This document shows positions 14,753 to 23,083 of a stretch of DNA of 31,084 bases, one piece after another. The first letter of the stretch is position 1. Every line of letters starts with the position of its first letter. The notes beneath the pieces are model-generated. The model made no database searches, was not told the origin of the DNA, and worked only from the letters and a program-made list of their open reading frames with translations. The translations under genes were made by a program, and so were the position numbers. The DNA comes from Megamonas sp. UBA1799. GTDB taxonomy: Bacteria > Bacillota > Negativicutes > Selenomonadales > Selenomonadaceae. Location: assembly GCA_002319815.1 (NCBI GenBank), contig DCFR01000057.1:1-31084 (forward strand). The letters are read 5' to 3'.

Positions 14753-15593
14753 GGGAAAGTCTCCCTTCTATATGTTCCCGAACCTCAGCCGCCAGCTGTG
14801 CATCCGGGATCCGCACCAATACCGGCGCCAAAGCAGCTTCGACAACCAGCCGCTCCGCCTCGGCCAGATTAAGGCCCCGGCTCATGAGATAATACAATTT
14901 ATTTTCATCCATCCGGCCAACACTGACCGCATGATGTCCATCCACATCATCTTCGCCGGAAAGCATAAGCGGAACTGAACGATTCCGCACTTTCGGCGAA
15001 AGCAGAACGACCTCTTCTTTTTCACGGCCGGTCGAGCCCTTGGCTCCGCGAATGAAGTCCAGCGTCCCGCGAAAAATTTTATCGCTCTCACCGGCCAGCG
15101 CGCCGTGAATCTGCATGTTCGCGCGCGTATCGCGCCCCGCCTGCCGGATGATGTAGTTCATATCAATCCGGCGCTTCCGATCCCCAAAATAAAGCGCGGC
15201 CACATCGGCTTCACTCTTGTCGCCATTAAGAGCAACCAGCAGCTTCGTGGTGGAAACGCCCGCGCCCGCCTCAACGGCGGTATAAGAAAACTTGGCTCCC
15301 TCACTGCACTGCACCTCAATCGTATCGGCCCGCCGGACGCCGTCCTCAGCCAGCTGCACTTTTATCAGCTGCAGTTCGGCTCCCGCCGCCAGTTCTGCCT
15401 GCACATGCGCCGCCGGTTCATCGCGATACACGAGCACGACCGTATGTTTTTCTCCTGCCGGCACGCGAATCCGCCGCTCCTGCGCTGCCGTCAGAACGGA
15501 CGACGCCACTCTGGCCTCATTCACGCCAAGCCAGCGCCAGGTGCGCATGGGGATTGTACTGTAAACTTCCTCTTTCACAACCTCTGCTGCCAT
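14745..15593 (-). CDS. sufD: SufD, short Fe-S scaffold subunit
   Basis: SufD pairs with SufB on a SufC dimer to form the SufBC2D scaffold. The protein has the right-handed beta-helix repeats of the family (about residues 60-200) and ends with the conserved core block DVDGHHAVSVGRMDE (His220/His221), where SufD's functional histidine is expected. The start TWRWLGVNEARV is typical of SufD. At 282 residues it is clearly shorter than the more than 400 of E. coli SufD, mostly through loss of the N-terminal helical domain. The start is shared with the sufB stop (TGATG, one-base overlap), so the two should be translated in equal amounts. A second, still smaller SufB/D-like protein is encoded at 18055-18972. 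Confidence 0.9.
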   Translation of the reverse strand: MAAEVVKEEVYSTIPMRTWRWLGVNEARVASSVLTAAQERRIRVPAGEKHTVVLVYRDEPAAHVQAELAAGAELQLIKVQLAEDGVRRADTIEVQCSEGAKFSYTAVEAGAGVSTTKLLVALNGDKSEADVAALYFGDRKRRIDMNYIIRQAGRDTRANMQIHGALAGESDKIFRGTLDFIRGAKGSTGREKEEVVLLSPKVRNRSVPLMLSGEDDVDGHHAVSVGRMDENKLYYLMSRGLNLAEAERLVVEAALAPVLVRIPDAQLAAEVREHIEGRLSHV

Positions 15594-16999
15594 CAGCCCA
15601 TCGCCCCTTCCAGCTCAATATTGATGAGATTATTCATTTCCACGGCATATTCCAGCGGCAGCGCCTTGGCAATCGGTTCAACAAAACCGCGCACGATCAT
15701 CGCCCGCGCCTCGTCTTCGCTGATGCCGCGAGTCGTCAGATAGTAAACCGCCTCATCGCTGATGCGGCCAATCCTGGCCTCATGTCCGATGTCGGCTTCA
15801 TCCCCCTGAATATCCATCACCGGCAGCGTATCACTGCGCGACCGGTCATCCAGCATCAGCGACTCACAATTCACGGAACACTTGGCATGATCGGCCCCCG
15901 GCGCTACCTTGACCGCACTGCGGTAAACCGCAATGCCGCCATCCTTAGAAATTGTCCGCGTATTAATATTGGCCGAGGTGTGCGGCGCGGCATGCACGAC
16001 CGTCGCCCCCGTATCCAGATGCTGGCCGTGTCCGGCAAAAGTAACGCCGGTAAACTCACAGCGGGCATTTTCACCGTGCAAAATACTGCAGGGATAAAGC
16101 ATGGACACATGAGAACCAAAGGAACCTGAAACCCATTCGATCAGTCCGTCTTTTTCCACCAGCGCCCGCTTCGTATTGAGATTCATCATATTGCGGGACC
16201 AGTTTTCAATCGTTGAATAACGCAGCCGGGCGCCTTCCTTGACATAAAGTTCCACACAACCGGCATGCAGATTCGTTACATTGTATTTAGGCGCCGAACA
16301 CCCCTCGATAAAATGCAGACTGGCGCCCTTTTCCACAATAATCAGCGTATGCTCAAACTGACCGGCCCCCGGCGAATTCAGACGGAAATAAGACTGCAGC
16401 GGAATTTTCACCTGCACGCCGGCCGGCACATAAACAAACGAGCCGCCGGACCAGACAGCGCCGTGCAGCGCAGCAAACTTATGATCCTTCGGCGGCACCA
16501 GCTTCATAAAATATTCCCGGACCAGATCTTCGTGTTCCACCAGCGCCGTTTCCATATCTGTATAAATAACGCCCTGACGGGTCAGACTCTCCTGAATACT
16601 ATGATATACAACCTCCGAATCATACTGCGCCCCCACCCCGGCCAGCGAAGTCTTTTCCGCCTCGGGGATGCCCAATCGGTCAAAGGTATCTTTAATGTCT
16701 GCCGGCACGTCTTCCCAACGGCCCGCCATTTTTGCATCCGGTTTCACATAAGTGACAATCCGGTCCATATCAAGCTCGGAAAGGTCCGGTCCCCAGACCG
16801 GCAGCGGCGTATGATTATACACGTCCAACGAGTGCAGCCGGAATGCCAGCATCCAATCCGGATCATGCTTCTTCGCCGAAATATCACGAATGATCTCGTC
16901 CGTCAGACCCTGTTTCGTTTTATAAACCGGCCGATCCTCATTTTTAATATCATAAAGAGTGCGTTCTATATCTTCAATAAAAGTCTTTTTCTTTGCCAT
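15593..16999 (-). CDS. sufB: SufB, Fe-S scaffold subunit
   Basis: SufB is the scaffold subunit on which new [Fe-S] clusters form. The 468-residue product has the conserved pattern. Cys378 in VNCESLMLDDRSRSD and His406-Glu407 in IGHEARIG are spaced exactly as Cys405 and His433-Glu434 of E. coli SufB, the residues needed for cluster assembly. Further Cys lie at 234, 248, 374. The open frame runs to 17068, but the ATG at 16999 (MAKKKTF), preceded by GAGGTG and ten bases after the sufC stop, is the convincing start. It lies second in sufCBDSU. The order differs from the Bacillus order sufCDSUB. Confidence 0.95.
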   Translation of the reverse strand: MAKKKTFIEDIERTLYDIKNEDRPVYKTKQGLTDEIIRDISAKKHDPDWMLAFRLHSLDVYNHTPLPVWGPDLSELDMDRIVTYVKPDAKMAGRWEDVPADIKDTFDRLGIPEAEKTSLAGVGAQYDSEVVYHSIQESLTRQGVIYTDMETALVEHEDLVREYFMKLVPPKDHKFAALHGAVWSGGSFVYVPAGVQVKIPLQSYFRLNSPGAGQFEHTLIIVEKGASLHFIEGCSAPKYNVTNLHAGCVELYVKEGARLRYSTIENWSRNMMNLNTKRALVEKDGLIEWVSGSFGSHVSMLYPCSILHGENARCEFTGVTFAGHGQHLDTGATVVHAAPHTSANINTRTISKDGGIAVYRSAVKVAPGADHAKCSVNCESLMLDDRSRSDTLPVMDIQGDEADIGHEARIGRISDEAVYYLTTRGISEDEARAMIVRGFVEPIAKALPLEYAVEMNNLINIELEGAMG

Positions 17000-17009
17000 T
17001 ATCCGCACC

Positions 17010-17765
17010 TCACTTGTTAGCCGCGCCGTCGAGCAAATGAGTAAACCCGTGCCGGTTGATTTCATCAATCAGTTCAGCGCCGCCCTCCTCGATAATCTGC
17101 CCATCCATCAGCACATGCACACAGTCGACCTTTAATTCAGAAAGAATCCGCGCATTATGCGTAATAATCAGACAAGCATTCGTCTCATTATGGAACGCGC
17201 TGACGCCCCGCGACACGATCTGCACCGCATCTACATCAAGCCCGGAATCCGTTTCATCCAAAAGCGCCAGTTTCGGCTCCAGCAGCAAAAGCTGAAGAAT
17301 CTCATTGCGCTTCTTCTCGCCGCCGGAAAAACCCACATTCATATAACGTTCTGCATAAGATTCATCCATAGATAACTTGGCCATAGCGGCTGCCAGCTGC
17401 TTTTTAAAAGCAAGAATCTTCACCTTTTGCCCCGTAATCGCCTGCTTGGCTGTGCGCAGCATGTTTTCCACGGTAATCCCCGGAATCTCTTCCGGCGTCT
17501 GGAAGGAAAGGAAAATGCCCCGGCGCGCCCGTTCAAACGTCGGCAGCGCCGTAAGATCCTCCCCGTCAAAAGACATTTTACCGGCCAACCGCGTATATTT
17601 TGGATGCCCCATGATAAGATTCATCAGCGTGGATTTGCCCGACCCATTCGGCCCCAGCAATACATGCACCTCACCCTCATTAATCGTGAGATTCAGTCCC
17701 TTCAATATCTCCTTGCCGGCGACTCCGGCCCGAAGCCCTTCAATCGTCAATAAATTTGCCGCCAT
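17010..17765 (-). CDS. sufC: SufC, ATPase of the SUF scaffold
   Basis: SufC is a soluble ABC-type ATPase. Two copies bind SufB and SufD and drive the opening needed for cluster assembly. The 251-residue protein has Walker A GPNGSGKS (38-45), Q-loop region FQTPEEIPG, the signature FSGGEKKRNEILQ (a SufC hallmark) and Walker B LALLDETDSGLD. No membrane segments are present. I chose the ATG at 17765, eight bases after AAAGGAG. Upstream in-frame ATGs are too close to that site. It is the first gene of the suf operon. The promoter at 17880-17908 lies 114 bases upstream and carries the motif shared with cysK. Confidence 0.95.
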   Translation of the reverse strand: MAANLLTIEGLRAGVAGKEILKGLNLTINEGEVHVLLGPNGSGKSTLMNLIMGHPKYTRLAGKMSFDGEDLTALPTFERARRGIFLSFQTPEEIPGITVENMLRTAKQAITGQKVKILAFKKQLAAAMAKLSMDESYAERYMNVGFSGGEKKRNEILQLLLLEPKLALLDETDSGLDVDAVQIVSRGVSAFHNETNACLIITHNARILSELKVDCVHVLMDGQIIEEGGAELIDEINRHGFTHLLDGAANK

Positions 17766-17879
17766 ATTCATCGCTCCTTTATTCGAATCCTGCCAGCCGC
17801 CCAAGAGAAAAAACCATCATTTTATCTGCCGCGTACCAGCTTATCAATAATTCTTATTAAAATTCTTACCTATGCTTTC

Positions 17880-17908
17880 ATTGTATGAGATTTTTCAGTG
17901 CTTGTCAA
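17880..17908 (-). promoter_or_regulatory. suf operon promoter
   Basis: On the minus strand TTGACA (17903-17908), a 17-base spacer and TACAAT (17880-17885). The 40 bases from -35 onward (17908 down to 17869) match the cysK promoter at 30 positions, including 12 of the 17 spacer bases. Confidence 0.88.
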
Positions 17909-17912
17909 TCCC

Positions 17913-17927
17913 TATATGATTAATATG
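17913..17927 (-). promoter_or_regulatory. Putative regulator site upstream of suf -35
   Basis: The 15-mer TATATGATTAATATG (plus-strand reading) lies four bases upstream of the suf -35. It occurs again, identical and in the same orientation, in the cysK promoter at 30086-30100. Position upstream of -35 is more typical of activation than of repression. Confidence 0.6.
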
Positions 17928-17969
17928 TAATTGACAGATAAATGAACTAGGTTCATAAAATTATTCAGC

Positions 17970-17999
17970 AAAAAACCGCAGCAAAATTTTCACTGCGGT
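17970..17999 (-). terminator. Terminator of the methyltransferase-smsCB operon
   Basis: On the minus strand the stem ACCGCAG/CTGCGGT (arms 17993-17999 and 17975-17981) is followed by six T residues. It separates this operon from the suf promoter by about 60 bases. Confidence 0.82.
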
Positions 18000-18005
18000 C
18001 CCTTT

Positions 18006-18044
18006 GCCGGATGCATTCTCAGCCCTGGCGGCAATGCATCCGGC
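18006..18044. repeat. Second hairpin beyond the smsB stop
   Basis: A perfect 12-bp stem (GCCGGATGCATT, 18006-18017, with AATGCATCCGGC, 18033-18044) lies between the smsB stop and the terminator at 17970-17999. On the minus strand no T run follows it, so it may protect the mRNA 3' end. Confidence 0.7.
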
Positions 18045-18054
18045 CATTCGTTTT

Positions 18055-18972
18055 TTATTTCAAAAACCCATTGACAATCTGTGTCTCCGCTTCTTTTTCG
18101 GTAAGCCCCAGCGTCATCAGCTTCACCAACTGGTCCCCGGCAATCTTGCCGATTGCCGCCTCATGAATGAGATTAGCCTCCAGATGATTAGCGGTAATCT
18201 CCGGAATCGCCGAAATCTTAGCATCATCCATAATGATAGCATCGCATTCCGAATGCCCATGGCAGCGGTTATTGCCGCGAATTTTAGCCAAAAACAACTG
18301 ATGGGAGGAATTTCTCGCCACCGAACGCGAAATGACATTGGTACTGGAACCCGCCCCATTCAATTCAACTTCAAAGCCTGTTTCCGCCTGCTGCCGGCCA
18401 TGCGTCATGATTTTCTCATGCACCACAAACGTCGCATCATCAGCCAGATCCGCCTGGGTGATCCGCTTCGTCGAATCAATCCCCTTGATCTGCGTAGTCT
18501 CCATTTCCATATAAGCGCCCTCGGCCAGATGAACCACCGTGGTTGGATTCATGATCCTTTCGCCGGAGCCATCACCCTCGCCATAGTGCTTTTCTATATA
18601 TTTGACGCGAGCGCCTTTTTCAACAAAAAAAGTATGAATCCCATCATGCTGTTCCCCGGTATCGCTGCCGCAGTGAATACCGCAGCCGGCCACAATCACG
18701 ACATCGGCCCCAGCTCCCACATGGAAGTCATTATAAACCATTTCCTTAATCCCAGCCTTGTCCATAATGACCGGAATATGTACCGCTTCATTTTTCGTTG
18801 CCGGTTTGATATAGATATCAATACCATCTTTATCGGTTTTCGAAACGATTTCAATATTTGCACTGGAAGCCCGGCCAATGCTTTTGCTGTTGGAACGAAT
18901 GTTGTAGGCGCCCTCCGGAATCCCATGCAGATCGGCAATTTCCATCAAAAGATGTTTTTGTATCTCATCCAT
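18055..18972 (-). CDS. SufB/D-like scaffold protein of the SMS type (SmsB)
   Basis: This 305-residue protein is a compact SufB/SufD homologue consisting mainly of the beta-helix core. It keeps the residues that matter in SufB: Cys243 in SECDAIIMDD and His270-Glu271 in LIHEAAIG, spaced within one residue of the SufB pattern (Cys378, His406-Glu407 of this genome's SufB). It adds Cys97, Cys101 and several His in AGCGIHCGSDTGEQHDGIH. This fits the archaeal and clostridial SUF-like minimal system, in which SmsC and SmsB alone form the scaffold. It begins on the last base of the smsC stop (TAATG), so the two are translationally coupled. Having it next to a full suf operon suggests a different client or growth condition. 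That is inference. Confidence 0.85.
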   Translation of the reverse strand: MDEIQKHLLMEIADLHGIPEGAYNIRSNSKSIGRASSANIEIVSKTDKDGIDIYIKPATKNEAVHIPVIMDKAGIKEMVYNDFHVGAGADVVIVAGCGIHCGSDTGEQHDGIHTFFVEKGARVKYIEKHYGEGDGSGERIMNPTTVVHLAEGAYMEMETTQIKGIDSTKRITQADLADDATFVVHEKIMTHGRQQAETGFEVELNGAGSSTNVISRSVARNSSHQLFLAKIRGNNRCHGHSECDAIIMDDAKISAIPEITANHLEANLIHEAAIGKIAGDQLVKLMTLGLTEKEAETQIVNGFLK

Positions 18973-19703
18973 TACGCCTCATCCTCCTTGAAGAAATTGC
19001 AGCTGCCAGTAACTTCCAGCAACTCCGGCAGAATTGCATCTCGTGTGCCGCGCTTTTGAATCCGTCCATCGGCAATGAGAACAATTTCATCCGCAATATT
19101 CAAAATGCGTTCCTGATGGGAAATAATGAGGATTGTCCGCTGTTCCTCATGCATTTTTTCAAACACATGTGTGAGTTTATGGAAACTCCAAAGATCAATG
19201 CCGGCCTCCGGCTCGTCAAATACTGCCAATTTCGTCGTCTGCCGCGCGATAATCGTTGCAATCTCAATCCGCTTCAGTTCTCCGCCCGACAACGAGGCAT
19301 CGACTTCGCGATTCACATAATCAGCCGCACAAAGCCCAACCGCCGACAAATACCGACAGGCGCCATTTGTGCTGAGCGCCTTGTCGCCCGAAGCCAATCG
19401 GATCAAATCTTTAACCGTGATTCCCTTAAACCGTACCGGCTGCTGAAACGCAAAACTAATGCCGGCCTGCGCCCGCCGCGTGATATCCCAATCGGTAATA
19501 TCTTCGCCATTAAACAGAATCTGCCCCGATACCGGCCTCTCAATTCCCATGATCAATTTTGCCAGAGTTGATTTTCCGCCGCCATTCGGCCCCGTAATCA
19601 CAATGAACTGCCGATCCTCCAAAGTGAGATCAACATCCTTCAGGATTTCCTTGCTGCCCTTTTCATTCCGGACGCCAAAGCATACCCGTTTTAATTCCAG
19701 CAT
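18972..19703 (-). CDS. SufC-like ATPase of the SMS type (SmsC)
   Basis: The 243-residue soluble ABC ATPase has Walker A GPNGGGKS (38-45), signature LSGGELKRIEIA and Walker B LAVFDEPEAGID. The sequence differs clearly from this window's SufC: Walker B ends in DEPEAG rather than the SufC-typical DETDSG. That argues for an old paralogue rather than a recent duplicate. It should drive SmsB as SufC drives SufBD. I chose the ATG at 19703 because GGAGGAG stands eight bases upstream. The frame is open to 19736. The gene begins 66 bases after the methyltransferase stop with no terminator between, so all three genes are probably one transcript. Confidence 0.85.
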   Translation of the reverse strand: MLELKRVCFGVRNEKGSKEILKDVDLTLEDRQFIVITGPNGGGKSTLAKLIMGIERPVSGQILFNGEDITDWDITRRAQAGISFAFQQPVRFKGITVKDLIRLASGDKALSTNGACRYLSAVGLCAADYVNREVDASLSGGELKRIEIATIIARQTTKLAVFDEPEAGIDLWSFHKLTHVFEKMHEEQRTILIISHQERILNIADEIVLIADGRIQKRGTRDAILPELLEVTGSCNFFKEDEA

Positions 19704-19769
19704 ACCATACGCTCCTCCAAAACATCCCATCGTCAAATATAATAAAGCATTCTGTCTTCCGACAGCATT

Positions 19770-21401
19770 TTATTCGTTGCCTATGATCTTCAAAATCTGC
19801 CGGTTTTTCAACATGCGGCTGCGGTCCATATCCGCCCAGGAGTAGAACTGATGGTAAACATTATACCGACGCGTCGCAGCAATAAATTCCTGCTCCTCAT
19901 TAACCAGCGGTTCCCATACCCGCTTCAGATTATACCGCTCTTTCAGTTCGTCCAAAGACACGATGGAATCGAGATAGGCATAGCTATGATAAACAGCCCG
20001 GAACATTGGATACTTGGCCGGATAATTTTCCCGCACGCATTCCTGATTGAAGAAAATAAGTTTTCCATCTTCATAAAAAATATTCATAGGGACCATATCG
20101 ATATAAGCCTGCCGTAAAATGACGCCCCAATCGGCCCCCTCGGCCAGATAAGCCAACGCATTGTCCCCATCCGGAGCCGGTGGAGAAGACTGCAGTATCG
20201 CCGCCCAGAGCCGGTCAAAAATAGCCAGGACCTTCTCTTTTTCCCCATCCGCCAGATGTTGTAAATAAGAAGTCAATAACGGCGCTTTGACATAGGGCAT
20301 CCGCAGCGCATTATTCTTCAACTGGCAGGGAACAATATCCAACCCGCGTTCCGCCAGCGCCGCCATATGCTGCGCCAATGTCTGTATAGCTCCGGCACCG
20401 GCTTTCGTCAGCGGTTTCTTCCACACTTCTTCATGACCGGTCATGCTGGTGACCACACTCCGCTTCGGACCGCGGTCAGCGGTAATCACCGCATATTCTA
20501 CCGGACACAAATCAGCGCCATTGCCGCCGCACTCAACCAAAAATGAATTGGCCATAAACGCAAACGCATCATTGGCCAGAATATCATCATATAATTCCGA
20601 TTCCGGCAAAACGCGAGTATCGGCAGAAGGATCATAGGGCGTCAGCAATTCATGCAGATCGCAGCCGGGCAGATGTTCATCCGTATACACGACCTGCGGC
20701 AGCCGGTAATCCGGCAGCGGATAATAAAACTTCTGCCGGGCAAATCCGGCGGTCTGGACAATATGTTCCATCTCTTTTCGGGAAAAAAGATGCCCCCGTC
20801 CCTGAACCCCGCTCAGTTCGCCGAATGGTTCCTGCCGATAAGGATCCCGGGCGCCGCAAAAGTATTTGAGGCCAAAGCGATTATCCACCGCCAGCAAAAG
20901 CCGCCCACTCGGCTTCATATAGTTCTGTAAGCTTTTCAAGTAAGCAACATACGGGGCTTCATCCGAACCGCCCGCCCCGACAATCGACAAAAATCCGGTT
21001 AGAATGATCACATCATATTTGCGGACAAAGTGTAAATCTTGCAAATCGCCCGCATACACATCCAGATTATTGCAGTCGGCATAACGTTTTGTAATCGCCC
21101 GCGCCCGGAACAAAGAGCGCTCCGTCACCGTTACATGCGCCGCCTTTTCACAGAGGATGCCGGTCAGCGCCCCAAAACCGGCTCCGATTTCCAGCACATC
21201 CGCTTCCGGCGGCATTTCATACCAGCCAAATAACCCAGCCCGCAGATCTGTCAGCTGGAAAAAAACAGACCAGCGGTCCTCCTCCTCCAACACCTTATCA
21301 AAATTTCGATCCGGATGCGCCGTAATAAAACGGTCAATATCCTGATCCACCTGAGAAACTGGCATTGCCGGTCCGGCAAAGCTTGTATGTAATTTCGCCA
21401 T
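19770..21401 (-). CDS. Large SAM-dependent methyltransferase with C-terminal extension
   Basis: The 543-residue product has a class I methyltransferase domain at about residues 45-200: motif I VLEIGAGFGALT (69-80), an acidic end of strand 2 (VTERS), and a Tyr/Asp-rich strand 4 (YDVIILTGFLS). The remaining 340 residues include a block (WGVILRQAYIDMVPMNIFYEDGKLIFFNQE) that resembles the Asp/Asn catalytic segment of kinase-like folds. From memory, proteins of this build are found in clostridial surface-glycan clusters, but no glycosyltransferase lies here. Its place directly ahead of smsCB is unusual. An extended -10 (TGCTATAAT, 21444-21452) lies upstream. The ribosome binding site (AAGGG) is rather far from the ATG at 21401. 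The substrate is unknown. Confidence 0.75.
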   Translation of the reverse strand: MAKLHTSFAGPAMPVSQVDQDIDRFITAHPDRNFDKVLEEEDRWSVFFQLTDLRAGLFGWYEMPPEADVLEIGAGFGALTGILCEKAAHVTVTERSLFRARAITKRYADCNNLDVYAGDLQDLHFVRKYDVIILTGFLSIVGAGGSDEAPYVAYLKSLQNYMKPSGRLLLAVDNRFGLKYFCGARDPYRQEPFGELSGVQGRGHLFSRKEMEHIVQTAGFARQKFYYPLPDYRLPQVVYTDEHLPGCDLHELLTPYDPSADTRVLPESELYDDILANDAFAFMANSFLVECGGNGADLCPVEYAVITADRGPKRSVVTSMTGHEEVWKKPLTKAGAGAIQTLAQHMAALAERGLDIVPCQLKNNALRMPYVKAPLLTSYLQHLADGEKEKVLAIFDRLWAAILQSSPPAPDGDNALAYLAEGADWGVILRQAYIDMVPMNIFYEDGKLIFFNQECVRENYPAKYPMFRAVYHSYAYLDSIVSLDELKERYNLKRVWEPLVNEEQEFIAATRRYNVYHQFYSWADMDRSRMLKNRQILKIIGNE

Positions 21402-21443
21402 GTCGTTTGTCAGCCCTTCCGCTATATAGTATTCTTTCCCTTC

Positions 21444-21452
21444 ATTATAGCA
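21444..21452 (-). promoter_or_regulatory. Extended -10 promoter of the methyltransferase-smsCB unit
   Basis: On the minus strand TGC plus TATAAT (TATAAT at 21444-21449) forms an extended -10. No good -35 is seen 17 bases upstream. Neither the 15-mer nor the suf-like promoter sequence is present. Confidence 0.55.
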
Positions 21453-21517
21453 TGTTTACACCAAATTACCTAGCCCTGGCCTTTGTTTTCTCCTGATACG
21501 AGCAGCGTTTTTCCAAC

Positions 21518-21555
21518 AAAAAACTGACCGCCCAAAACAATGACGATCAGTTTTT
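21518..21555 (-). terminator. gdhA terminator
   Basis: Arms 21544-21555 and 21519-21530 (AAAAACTGATCG with CGGTCAGTTTTT, one G-U pair) followed by T residues on the minus strand, 14 bases past the gdhA stop. Confidence 0.85.
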
Positions 21556-21568
21556 CAATATTGTTCAA

Positions 21569-22918
21569 TCACACAACGCCATGTGCAAGCATAGCGTCAG
21601 CTACCTGCACAAAAGCCGCCATATTAGCCCCGGCAACCAGATTCCCCGGGCAACCATACTGCGCGGAATTTTGTTTGGCCTGTTGGAAAATTCTGGTCAT
21701 GATATTCTGCAGCCGGTGATCCACTTCGTCAAATGTCCAGGTAAGCCGTTCCGAGTTTTGCGACATTTCCAAAGCGGATACGGCCACCCCGCCGGCATTC
21801 GCGGCCTTTGCCGGCGCAAACAGGATATGCTTCTGCTGAAAATACGCAATGGCCTCCAAAGTTGACGGCATATTAGCTCCCTCGCCGACAGCAATGACGC
21901 CATTGGCTACCAACTGTTTGGCTGCTTCCAACTGAATCTCGCTTTGCGTTGCGCACGGCAGCGCAATATCGCATTTTACGGACCAGACCCCGGTGCAGCC
22001 TTCATGATATTCCGCCTGCGGATGCGTCACAGTATACTCTTTGATCCGTCCGCGCCGCACTTCCTTAATCTCCTTGACAGCCGCCAGATCAATGCCTGCC
22101 GCATCATAAATATAACCATTGGAATCAGAACAGGTAACTACTTTTGCTCCCATTGCCTGCGCTTTTTGAATCGCATACGTCGCAACATTGCCTGACCCGG
22201 AAACAACCACCGTTTTTCCCTCTATGGGAATGTTTTTATCATCCAACATATTTTTCACAAAATACAACAGACCATAACCCGTCGCTTCGGTCCGCGCCAA
22301 ACTGCCCCAGTAACCGACCCCCTTGCCAGTCAGCACTCCCGCGTCATACGCATCGCGAATCCGCTTATACTGGCCGAAAAGATAGCCGATCTCACGTCCG
22401 CCCACGCCAATATCCCCAGCCGGGACATCGACATTCGGCCCAATATGACGATACAGTTCCGACATAAAACTTTGGCAGAAATGCATGACTTCATTATCTG
22501 ACTTTCCCTTGGGATCAAAATCGGCGCCGCCCTTACCGCCGCCAATAGGCAATCCGGTCAGCGCATTTTTAAACACCTGCTCAAAAGCCAAAAATTTCAA
22601 AATGCTGAGATTAACGCTGGGATGAAAGCGCAGCCCGCCCTTATACGGCCCGATGGCGCTGTTCATTTGTACCCGAAACCCGCGGTTGACCTGAATCTCG
22701 CCCTGATCATCCTGCCAGGGAACGCGAAACATGATGACTCGTTCCGGTTCCACCATCCGCTCTAAAAGTTTTGCTTTCTGGTATTGGGGGTTTTGTTCCA
22801 ATACAGGCACAATCGTCGTCAAAACCTCTTGAACCGTATTGTGAAACTCTTTTTGCTCCGGGTCCTTTTTTACCACCTGCGCCAACACTTCCTGCACATA
22901 CGCTTTCATATCCGCCAC
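21569..22918 (-). CDS. gdhA: Glutamate dehydrogenase, hexameric type
   Basis: Glutamate dehydrogenase interconverts glutamate and 2-oxoglutarate plus ammonium. The 449-residue length and sequence fit the small hexameric (usually NADP-dependent) class. Motifs include the substrate site IGPYKGGLRFHPSV, the catalytic lysine in LPIGGGKGGADFDPKG, DVPAGDIGVGGREIGY, and the Rossmann glycine motif VVVSGSGNVATYAIQ in the cofactor domain. I chose the GTG at 22918, which stands seven bases after AGGAGAG. The ATG three codons later is too far from it. Two palindromes, at 22980-22999 and 23033-23052, sit in the promoter region, so a dimeric repressor probably controls it. It has its own terminator. Confidence 0.95.
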   Translation of the reverse strand: MADMKAYVQEVLAQVVKKDPEQKEFHNTVQEVLTTIVPVLEQNPQYQKAKLLERMVEPERVIMFRVPWQDDQGEIQVNRGFRVQMNSAIGPYKGGLRFHPSVNLSILKFLAFEQVFKNALTGLPIGGGKGGADFDPKGKSDNEVMHFCQSFMSELYRHIGPNVDVPAGDIGVGGREIGYLFGQYKRIRDAYDAGVLTGKGVGYWGSLARTEATGYGLLYFVKNMLDDKNIPIEGKTVVVSGSGNVATYAIQKAQAMGAKVVTCSDSNGYIYDAAGIDLAAVKEIKEVRRGRIKEYTVTHPQAEYHEGCTGVWSVKCDIALPCATQSEIQLEAAKQLVANGVIAVGEGANMPSTLEAIAYFQQKHILFAPAKAANAGGVAVSALEMSQNSERLTWTFDEVDHRLQNIMTRIFQQAKQNSAQYGCPGNLVAGANMAAFVQVADAMLAHGVV

Positions 22919-22979
22919 AACGCATCTCTCCTTTTGTAATATAAAAAAACAAATTCAAGCAAAGATTTTGTATGAAACC

Positions 22980-22999
22980 GAATATAGTATACTATATTC
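22980..22999. promoter_or_regulatory. Operator-like perfect 20-bp palindrome upstream of gdhA
   Basis: GAATATAGTATACTATATTC is a perfect palindrome 62 bases ahead of the gdhA start. It contains a TATACT that could be the -10. Its centre is 53 bases (five helical turns) from the next palindrome. Confidence 0.65.
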
Positions 23000-23032
23000 C
23001 GTCAACTATATACAATAATCTTCTCAAGAAAT

Positions 23033-23052
23033 ACTGTATACTTGTATACAGT
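23033..23052. promoter_or_regulatory. Second operator-like palindrome upstream of gdhA
   Basis: ACTGTATAC-TT-GTATACAGT, a near-perfect 20-bp inverted repeat built on the same GTATAC core as the site at 22980-22999. Confidence 0.6.
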
Positions 23053-23083
23053 CCGTTTGTGTACGGCATAAAAACGCGCGGTT

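Noticed and set aside
17766..17880. Riboswitch in the suf leader
   Set aside because: The leader is about 110 bases, AT-rich, without a terminator hairpin or any aptamer signature I know.
18004..19059. 351-codon open frame on the plus strand
   Set aside because: It is antisense to smsB, low in family-like motifs, and its composition is typical of a shadow frame.
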